Assembly: GCA_002308995.1 (NCBI GenBank)
Contig: DBWQ01000028.1
Span: 24,887-38,927 of the forward strand
Reading direction: 5' to 3'
Source of the DNA: Clostridiales bacterium UBA1234
Lineage (GTDB): Bacteria; Bacillota; Clostridia; TANB77; UBA1234
Length of the DNA: 14,041 nucleotides
The position numbers and the translations under genes are program-made. This document shows positions 1 to 5,918 of the stretch, one piece after another. The notes beneath the pieces were generated by a model. That model made no database searches, was not told the origin of the DNA, and saw only the letters and a program-made list of their open reading frames with translations. The stretch's first letter is position 1. The number at the start of each line of letters is the position of its first letter.

Positions 1-9
1 TAGAAGAAA

Positions 10-657
10 GTGAATGAAAATAAAATAGAGAAAGTGATTGATTTTTACTTGCTAACGAATACTTTAAAGCAAAAGATAAGAACGGGTTGGCAAGAGGTGA
101 ATATTTCTTCAGAAAGATTAGAATCTGTGGCAGAACATATTTATGGTTGTTTAATGTTGGCAATTGCTATTGATAGTGAGTATTCATTAACATTAGACAT
201 GAATAAAGTTATTAAGATGATAGCACTCCATGAATTAGAAGAAACACTGATGAAGGATTATACGATTCGTGATAAAATCTCGAAAGAAGAAAAGTTAGCA
301 CAAGGAAGAGAATGCGTTCGAAAAGCAACAGAAGGGATGATCAAGCAGGAAGAAATCTGCTATCTTTTAGAGGAGTTTAATGCACATCAAACGAAAGAAT
401 CTATTTTTGCGTATCACATTGATAAAATAGAGTGCGATTTTCAAGCAAAAATATATGATTTAAATGGAAACTTTTCTTTGGAAAAAGCATTAGAGGATTT
501 AGTTTACTTTGGTGATGAGGCAAAATTGATTAAAGAAAAGGTTAAAACAGCAAGTGATGTATGGATTGAATATGACAAAAGCCGTTACCAAGAGGATGAA
601 ATATTTAAACTACTGATTGAAAAGATTCAAGGTCTTTCTCAGAAGAATTTATCATGA
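10..657 (+). CDS. HD-domain phosphohydrolase, YfbR-like
   Basis: Predicted soluble metal-dependent phosphohydrolase of 215 residues. The nearest well-known relatives are the 5'-deoxynucleotidase YfbR and HD_3-type proteins, which hydrolyse nucleoside monophosphates; the actual substrate is unknown. The family pattern is visible: R24-T-G-W27, then S39-V-A-E-H43, then H74-E75-L-E-E78, D83, and Y-H-I-D138 near the middle. Against YfbR these match Arg/Trp, the first His, His-Asp, Glu, a second Asp and the distal Asp. The exception is position 75, where the HD-signature Asp is Glu. The GTG at 10 is the first possible start, because an in-frame TAG lies at 1-3. Only a weak purine stretch precedes it at close spacing, so GTG 34 (Val9) remains possible. 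The fold call is fairly sure; activity and substrate are inference. Confidence 0.8.
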   Translation: MNENKIEKVIDFYLLTNTLKQKIRTGWQEVNISSERLESVAEHIYGCLMLAIAIDSEYSLTLDMNKVIKMIALHELEETLMKDYTIRDKISKEEKLAQGRECVRKATEGMIKQEEICYLLEEFNAHQTKESIFAYHIDKIECDFQAKIYDLNGNFSLEKALEDLVYFGDEAKLIKEKVKTASDVWIEYDKSRYQEDEIFKLLIEKIQGLSQKNLS

Positions 658-669
658 AAATCTTTTCCA

Positions 670-698
670 TTGACTTTCTTCAAAGGGTATGTGACAAT
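670..698 (+). promoter_or_regulatory. Promoter for the SLH/DUF285 gene (extended -10)
   Basis: TTGACT at 670-675 is five of six to the -35 consensus. A 17-base spacer leads to GACAAT at 693-698, four of six to TATAAT. A TG at 690-691 makes this an extended -10. Transcription would begin near 705, downstream of the preceding stop (657) and upstream of the ribosome binding site at 722-732. Position and spacing agree with the TTG 738 start. This is a prediction from sequence only. Confidence 0.6.
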
Positions 699-721
699 GA
701 AATCAGTAAGAAGCGAATGAT

Positions 722-732
722 AAAGGATGTGA
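722..732 (+). promoter_or_regulatory. Ribosome binding site that fixes the TTG 738 start
   Basis: AAAGGATGTGA matches the anti-Shine-Dalgarno complement AAAGGAGGTGA at 10 of 11 positions and ends five bases before the TTG at 738. The in-frame ATGs at 654 and 717 have nothing comparable. Starting at 738 places the basic residues and hydrophobic core of the signal peptide at the very N-terminus, as is usual. Confidence 0.75.
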
Positions 733-737
733 ACAAT

Positions 738-3700
738 TTGAAAAAAAGAGTGCTTTTAGTAAGCCTGTTTTGTGTATTATTCATCAGTTCTGTTCAAGGA
801 ATATTTGCCTCTATTTTTCCAGATGTAGAGGAGAATCACTGGTGCTATGATACAATTGTTAAATATTATCAAAAAGGAATTATTCAAGGGTATGAGGATG
901 GTACATTTCGACCAAATAATCCCATTACAAGGGCAGAATACGTGAAGATTGTGAACCAGTTTTTTGCGTATTCATCCGAGCATACACAAAAAAGTACTTT
1001 TACGGATATTCCTGAAAATGCTTGGTATTTAGGATATGTTAACGAAGCTGTTCATAGAGGATATATCAAGGGGTATGAAGATGGTACCTTTAAACCAAAT
1101 GCGCCAATTCGTAGACAAGAAGCAGTAGCGATTTTGGCAAGAATTCTTAAAATGGACGAAGATCATGACACAATTATGGTTCAAGATGCCTTGTCTCAAT
1201 ATAGAGATAAAAACGAAATACAGGATTGGGCATATTCACTCATGAATCAATTTGCTTCGGAGCATTTAATCGAAGGCTATGAAGATGGGACGATTAAACC
1301 ATTAAAGAATGTAACGCGAGCAGAGACACTGACTCTTTTAAGTCGTATGGAAGAGTATGTAACACGCATAGAAAAAGAAACGTCTGTTGAGACTCCAACA
1401 GTAACGCCAACTCCAACTCCGACACCAAGTACTTCCTCAGGTGGAGGCGGTGGTGGAAGTGGTGTTGTAACACCGCAAATAGTTACCACTATCACGTTTC
1501 ATAAAAATGCAGCAGATGCTACCGGAACGATGAAACAGCAGACAATTAAAGAAAACAAAACCGCAAAACTTTTGAAAAATCAGTTCCAAAGAGAAGGCTA
1601 TGTATTTTTAGGATGGGCGGATGAGCAAGATAAGGATACTGTTTTATTGGAAGATGAACAAGAATATACAGCACCAAACGAAAAACAATCCTTATCTTTA
1701 TATGCTGTTTGGAAAGAATTAGCCTCTACTACCTTTTTGCCGGGACAAGTATTAAGTGACCCAGAGGGAGAGTATTGGGGAGCTGACACAGTAGTAAGAA
1801 TTGAGTGGGCAGAAGAAGCACCAACCCAAGAAATGATTGAGAGTGGTGTAGTGAAGATTATTTCTACAGAAGAATCGGGGGCACCAATCTATTTATGGAA
1901 AGAAGAAATAGAACTAGAAGATGAGGAAAATAACGAGAATGGGGCAGCGGTGGAAGAATTGTTTGCTGCTAAACTATGGACAGAAGCAAGTACCATTTAT
2001 TTAAATCCGGATTCTTCTAATATGTTTTATCAAAAAAATAATCTTTCTTCTCTTTCAATGTTAGAAGATGAAAGAATTAATACTAGTTTAGTAGAAAACA
2101 TGTCCTATATGTTTTATGGTGCTTCTACAGATGAACTTGATATCTCCTCATGGAATCTTAGTAGTGTGAAAAATATGGATTACATGTTCAGCGTTTTTCA
2201 TGCAGATAGTTTGACACTGGATGGCTGGGATGTAAGCATGGTTGAGTCTCAAACAAAAATGTTTGAATATTGTACAATAGGAGACTTAAGTTTATCCAAT
2301 TGGAATCTTGGAGATATAACTACGATAGAAGAGATGTTTTCTTCCTTGAACCTATCTTCCTTAAATTTAACAGGGTGGAATACGGAGAATATTACTAATA
2401 TGAGTCGTACCTTTTCTCGTAGTTATATTGAAAACTTAGACTTATCGGCGTGGGATACTTCCAAGGTTGAAGATATGAGCAGTATGTTTGCAGAAAGTGT
2501 GATTCCTCACATCAACATTTCTCATTTTGATACAAGCCTTGTTACGAATATGGATAGTATGTTTGAAATGGCTGCTGTTTCTCCTCTTACATTATCTTCT
2601 TGGAATACTTCTTCATTAATGAGCGCAGAGAATATGTTTAAAGGGGTTAGTACGAGTCAGCTGGATGTTTCAAACTGGGATATTAGTGGACTAGATAGTT
2701 TAGCCAGTATGTTTGAAGCAAGTACAATAGAGAATGTCGATTTATCAAGTTGGGACGTAACAAGTATTACTAATATGCAAGATATGTTCTATTTAAGTAA
2801 TATTGAACATTTAGATGTTTCTTCTTGGGATATGAGCCATGTGGCTATTATAGACCAAATGTTTAATGAATGCCATAACTTAAAGTCACTTGATGTTTCT
2901 GGCTGGAACACCTCCAAGTTAACAGATCTTTCTCGTATGTTTTTTGAATGTAGTTCTTTAACAAGTTTGGATTTGTCAGATTGGGATACTAGCAGGGTGA
3001 CAACCATGGCAGAAATGTTTTCTGGTTGCACTAGTTTAGAAGAACTCGATTTGACTGATTTTGAAACAAACAATGTAGGGAATATGTCATATCTATTCGA
3101 AAGATGTCAAGCACTAAAAACGGTTGATTTATCATCATTTGACACTTCAAAGGTAACAACGATGTATTGTATGTTTTTAGATTGTGCTAGTGTGGAACAA
3201 TTGAATTTATCTAGTTTCAACACAAGCAAAGTTCAAGATATGGAATGTATGTTTTCTGGATGCGAATCCCTTACAGAAATTGTCTTAGATGGAATGGATA
3301 CGAGTGGTATTACAAGTATGGCAGAAATGTTTAAAGGATGTACTTCAATAGAAACACTTGATTTGTCACCACTTGATACAAGTAATGTCAAAACGATGGA
3401 AAGCTTGGTAGAAGGTTGTGCTTCCCTAAAACACATTAATCTTGAAAATGTAGATACCAGTAAAGTGATAAATATGTCAAAGATGTTTAAAGGTTGTGGT
3501 CCACTAGAAGAAATTGACCTATCTGGGTTTGATACGAGTCATGTGACGGACATGTCTTTTATGTTTTCTGCCTATCGAGGTATGCAAAGCATTGATTTTT
3601 CAACCTTTAATACGGAAAAAGTAGAATCTATGTTGGGAATGTTTTCGGAGTATCATTCAGAGGCTCCAATCAATTTGGCTAGTTTAGATACGAGTAAAGT

Positions 3701-5234
3701 TGTCGATATGGGATCTATGTTTTATCAGTATCAATCAAATACTCCGATTGACTTGACACCATTAGATACAAGTAGTGCAGAGGTTATGTCGTATATGTTT
3801 GGTATGTTTGAAAAGTCTTTCACTTTAGATTTCTCGAATTTTGATACGAGCCATGTTACGACAATGAGCAATATGTTTAGTGAATATAGTTCAGATAAAC
3901 CATTAGATTTATCAAGCTTCGATACAAGTCAAGTAGAATTCATGAATAGTATGTTTAGTAAATATTCTTCAAATCAAGCATTAGATTTATCAGGATTTGA
4001 TACCAGTAATGTTACGGATATGGAGGGAATGTTTGCTGGATATTCCTCTGAGGCGGCACTTGATTTATCATCCTTTGATACAAGTAAAGTCAAAACAATG
4101 GAATCGATGTTTGCGGGATATATTTCAGAAGCACCACTGAATCTTACTGGAATCAGTACGGATAGTCTTGAAAAAATGCAGAATATGTTTGCAGAGTATG
4201 CTTCTGATCAGGCGCTGGATTTATCACAGTTTGATACACAAAATGTATTCTATATGGATCATTTATTTGATGGTTATGCTTCATCTGCAGCATTAGATTT
4301 AACCTTTTTAGATTTTAGCAGTGTCAAAACAACAGAAGGATTACTTGCCAATTATCAAGGAGAAGAGCCACTTGATTTATCTCAATTAGATTCTGATGAA
4401 ATCAAAAAGATGAATGATTGGTTTAGCGGATATCGTTCTTCCTGTGCTTTAGATGTATCCAAATTAAAAATGAGTAAAGTCACGAATATTTCTGGAATGT
4501 TTAGCTCTTATGAATCGGAAGCTGCATTAGACCTTACAGGATTTGATACCTCTAATATCATCAATATGTCGTCTTTATTTAGTGGCTACAATTCTCCACA
4601 AGTGTTAGATTTGTCATCGTTAGATACAAGTAAAGTCGAGGATATGTCCTATATGTTCTCTGGATGGCTTAGTGATACAAGTGTAGATGTTTCAACATTT
4701 GATACTTCTGCGGTTGAAAATATGACGGGAATGTTTAAAGAATTTGATGGGGAAGAAATCATAGGACTAGAAGAGATAGACACTAAAAATGTTACTTCTA
4801 TGAATGAAATGTTCCAAAACTATAGGCCTTCTGCTGGCATTGATTGCTCTGGTTTTGATACAGGAAAAGTAACAACCATGGCATTGATGTTTAGTGGTTG
4901 TGAAAATGTAGAGGAAATTGATGTTTCCAACTGGAATACAAGTTTGGTAGAATCCATGAATGCCATGTTCCAAAACTGTCAATCCATTGAAGAATTAAAT
5001 CTTGAAAGTTTTGATACACAACTAGTAACCGATATGTCTTACATGTTTGAAAACTGTGCAAACCTTCAAACAATTTATGTATCAGATGCATTTATTGTAG
5101 AACAGCTAGATACCTCAGAAAACATGTTTTTGGGGTGTGAAAGTATAGAAGGATATGAAGCAAATTGTGTTGACGCTGATTTTGCAGTAGTAGGTTCTGT
5201 AAGACAAAAAGGTTATTTTACAAAAGCAGATTAA
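738..5234 (+). CDS. SLH-anchored BspA-like (DUF285) repeat surface protein
   Basis: Large secreted surface protein, 1498 residues from the TTG start. Residues 1-24 form a signal peptide (basic KKR, hydrophobic core, likely cleavage after A24). Three SLH modules follow at about 27-77, 88-138 and 155-207. Their groove motifs are TRAE (T64), RRQE (R125) and TRAE (T193). SLH triplets bind pyruvylated secondary cell wall polymer, so this is the likely anchor; there is no LPXTG or C-terminal membrane segment. A Thr-Pro and poly-Gly linker (about 210-245) leads to a Listeria-Bacteroides B-repeat (about 250-327, ending in an A-V-W motif). A connecting domain (about 330-450) follows, then roughly 40 DUF285 repeats to about residue 1475. 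DUF285 repeats form leucine-rich-like solenoids and occur in BspA-type adhesins, so adhesion or substrate binding is an inference. An ATG at 654 in the same frame overlaps the previous stop (ATGA), but it would put 28 non-signal residues in front of the signal peptide. The ligand is unknown. Confidence 0.88.
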   Translation: MKKRVLLVSLFCVLFISSVQGIFASIFPDVEENHWCYDTIVKYYQKGIIQGYEDGTFRPNNPITRAEYVKIVNQFFAYSSEHTQKSTFTDIPENAWYLGYVNEAVHRGYIKGYEDGTFKPNAPIRRQEAVAILARILKMDEDHDTIMVQDALSQYRDKNEIQDWAYSLMNQFASEHLIEGYEDGTIKPLKNVTRAETLTLLSRMEEYVTRIEKETSVETPTVTPTPTPTPSTSSGGGGGGSGVVTPQIVTTITFHKNAADATGTMKQQTIKENKTAKLLKNQFQREGYVFLGWADEQDKDTVLLEDEQEYTAPNEKQSLSLYAVWKELASTTFLPGQVLSDPEGEYWGADTVVRIEWAEEAPTQEMIESGVVKIISTEESGAPIYLWKEEIELEDEENNENGAAVEELFAAKLWTEASTIYLNPDSSNMFYQKNNLSSLSMLEDERINTSLVENMSYMFYGASTDELDISSWNLSSVKNMDYMFSVFHADSLTLDGWDVSMVESQTKMFEYCTIGDLSLSNWNLGDITTIEEMFSSLNLSSLNLTGWNTENITNMSRTFSRSYIENLDLSAWDTSKVEDMSSMFAESVIPHINISHFDTSLVTNMDSMFEMAAVSPLTLSSWNTSSLMSAENMFKGVSTSQLDVSNWDISGLDSLASMFEASTIENVDLSSWDVTSITNMQDMFYLSNIEHLDVSSWDMSHVAIIDQMFNECHNLKSLDVSGWNTSKLTDLSRMFFECSSLTSLDLSDWDTSRVTTMAEMFSGCTSLEELDLTDFETNNVGNMSYLFERCQALKTVDLSSFDTSKVTTMYCMFLDCASVEQLNLSSFNTSKVQDMECMFSGCESLTEIVLDGMDTSGITSMAEMFKGCTSIETLDLSPLDTSNVKTMESLVEGCASLKHINLENVDTSKVINMSKMFKGCGPLEEIDLSGFDTSHVTDMSFMFSAYRGMQSIDFSTFNTEKVESMLGMFSEYHSEAPINLASLDTSKVVDMGSMFYQYQSNTPIDLTPLDTSSAEVMSYMFGMFEKSFTLDFSNFDTSHVTTMSNMFSEYSSDKPLDLSSFDTSQVEFMNSMFSKYSSNQALDLSGFDTSNVTDMEGMFAGYSSEAALDLSSFDTSKVKTMESMFAGYISEAPLNLTGISTDSLEKMQNMFAEYASDQALDLSQFDTQNVFYMDHLFDGYASSAALDLTFLDFSSVKTTEGLLANYQGEEPLDLSQLDSDEIKKMNDWFSGYRSSCALDVSKLKMSKVTNISGMFSSYESEAALDLTGFDTSNIINMSSLFSGYNSPQVLDLSSLDTSKVEDMSYMFSGWLSDTSVDVSTFDTSAVENMTGMFKEFDGEEIIGLEEIDTKNVTSMNEMFQNYRPSAGIDCSGFDTGKVTTMALMFSGCENVEEIDVSNWNTSLVESMNAMFQNCQSIEELNLESFDTQLVTDMSYMFENCANLQTIYVSDAFIVEQLDTSENMFLGCESIEGYEANCVDADFAVVGSVRQKGYFTKAD
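2145..5081 (+). repeat. Coding tandem repeat array, 38 DUF285 units
   Basis: The array encodes repeats of the type SxF/W-DTS-xVxxM-xxMF-xxC/Y-xxxxxLDL. The first nine units (2145-2819) are 25 residues (75 bases) each. The next 29 (2820-5081) are exactly 26 residues (78 bases) each without a single insertion or deletion. A partial unit precedes the array (about 2070-2144) and a diverged one follows (5082 onward). The units fall into classes. Units at 2145-2819 are mostly SxW and nearly Cys-free. Those at 2820-3521 carry Cys three positions after the MF pair. Those at 3522-4847 carry Tyr, Phe or Trp there. Those from 4848 return to Cys. At DNA level neighbouring units are well diverged, so the array is old. 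Confidence 0.9.
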
Positions 5235-5238
5235 AAAT

Positions 5239-5262
5239 GATGGCGGTCTTTTGACCGCCATC
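5239..5262 (+). terminator. Hairpin after the SLH/DUF285 gene, possible terminator
   Basis: GATGGCGGTC and GACCGCCATC form a perfect 10-bp stem with a TTTT loop, starting four bases after the stop codon. The position fits a terminator, but on the + strand the stem is followed by TAAAAATTAATC rather than a T-run. On the - strand it would be followed by ATTTTTAA, which is a better terminator tail. It may act as a 3' stabilising hairpin or a weak terminator on the + strand. Confidence 0.5.
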
Positions 5263-5283
5263 TAAAAATTAATCATATTTAAT

Positions 5284-5296
5284 GAGGAGGCCTCCT
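5284..5296 (+). promoter_or_regulatory. Ribosome binding site within a 12-bp palindrome
   Basis: GAGGAGG at 5284-5290 lies six bases before the ATG at 5297, which decides that start over the ATG at 5282 that overlaps the site itself. The stretch 5285-5296, AGGAGGCCTCCT, is a perfect palindrome, so the Shine-Dalgarno sequence is complementary to the bases just before the start codon. Confidence 0.8.
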
Positions 5297-5857
5297 ATGG
5301 GAAAACAAATTTGGAAACCTGGAACAATGGTATATCCGCTCCCGGCGGTATTAGTTACTTGTGGCACAATGGAAGATGCCAATGTGCTTACGGTTGCATG
5401 GACAGGAACGATATGTACAGATCCCGCCATGACTTATATTTCGATTCGTAAAGAAAGATACTCTTATGATATCATTCAAAAAACGAAACAATTTGTATTA
5501 AATCTAACCACAAAAGAATTAGCTTTTGCAACAGACTTTTGTGGCGTTAAAAGCGGGCGTGATATTGATAAATTTGAAGCATGTCATTTAACAAAAGAAA
5601 AAGGAAGTTTTGTGGCATGTCCTATCATCAAAGAAAGTCCTATTTCGATTGAGTGTGAAGTAGTGGAAATCAAAGAGTTAGGTTCTCACACCATGTTTAT
5701 GGCAAAAGTACTAGGCGTCGATGCCGATGAAAAATTTTTTGAAGAAGATGGAAGATTTGCCTTTGAAAAGGCAAATCCGATAGCCTATTCTCATGGTAAA
5801 TACTACACCTTGGGAGAAAACATAGGAAAATTTGGATTTTCTGTCAAAAAAGTTTGA
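5297..5857 (+). CDS. Flavin reductase-like FMN-binding protein
   Basis: Cytosolic protein of 186 residues, normal length for the flavin reductase-like family (FMN-binding split barrel, flavoredoxin type). Visible family features are the N-terminal V-Y-P-L-P-A-V-L-V-T strand, N-V-L-T-V-A-W-T-G-T followed by a D-P-A-M-T-Y-I-S-I strand, R-K-E-R-Y-S-Y, and F-V-L-N-L. The C-terminal Y-Y-T-L-G-E...F-G-F-S-V is typical of clostridial members. Members bind FMN and pass electrons from NAD(P)H or a partner protein; the substrate here cannot be told. It sits between two SLH genes, after a hairpin and before a promoter, so it looks like a single-gene unit. No convincing promoter was found in the short upstream gap, and read-through from the SLH gene is possible. 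Confidence 0.87.
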   Translation: MGKQIWKPGTMVYPLPAVLVTCGTMEDANVLTVAWTGTICTDPAMTYISIRKERYSYDIIQKTKQFVLNLTTKELAFATDFCGVKSGRDIDKFEACHLTKEKGSFVACPIIKESPISIECEVVEIKELGSHTMFMAKVLGVDADEKFFEEDGRFAFEKANPIAYSHGKYYTLGENIGKFGFSVKKV

Positions 5858-5881
5858 TTAAAAAAATGAGAGTGATATACT
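5854..5881 (+). promoter_or_regulatory. Promoter for the second SLH gene (extended -10)
   Basis: TATACT at 5876-5881 is five of six to the -10 consensus and is preceded by TG at 5873-5874, an extended -10. TTGATT at 5854-5859 is a four-of-six -35 at a 16-base spacing and overlaps the stop codon of the flavin reductase gene. Transcription would start near 5888, about 30 bases before the start codon at 5919. Confidence 0.6.
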
Positions 5882-5905
5882 AAAAACAGTGGACTATAAA
5901 CAAAC

Positions 5906-5913
5906 GAGGGGGA
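5906..5913 (+). promoter_or_regulatory. Ribosome binding site deciding the ATG 5919 start
   Basis: GAGGGGGA lies five bases before ATG 5919. The in-frame GTG at 5889 lacks a site, falls at the predicted transcription start and would add ten hydrophilic residues before the signal peptide, so 5919 is preferred. Confidence 0.75.
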
Positions 5914-5918
5914 TAAAA

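Noticed and set aside
2145..5081. Regular 75-78 bp periodicity that could suggest a CRISPR array or satellite.
   Set aside because: The whole stretch is one open frame with a protein-level repeat; there are no identical direct repeats separated by unique spacers.
1277..5091. Several antisense frames of 60-95 codons under the DUF285 gene.
   Set aside because: They are shadows of the repeat coding strand, lack ribosome binding sites and show no domain-like sequence.
5251..5279. TTGACC plus CATATT at 17 bases as a promoter for the flavin reductase gene.
   Set aside because: The -35 lies within the hairpin, the -10 is only four of six, and transcription would start at about 5286, inside the ribosome binding site.
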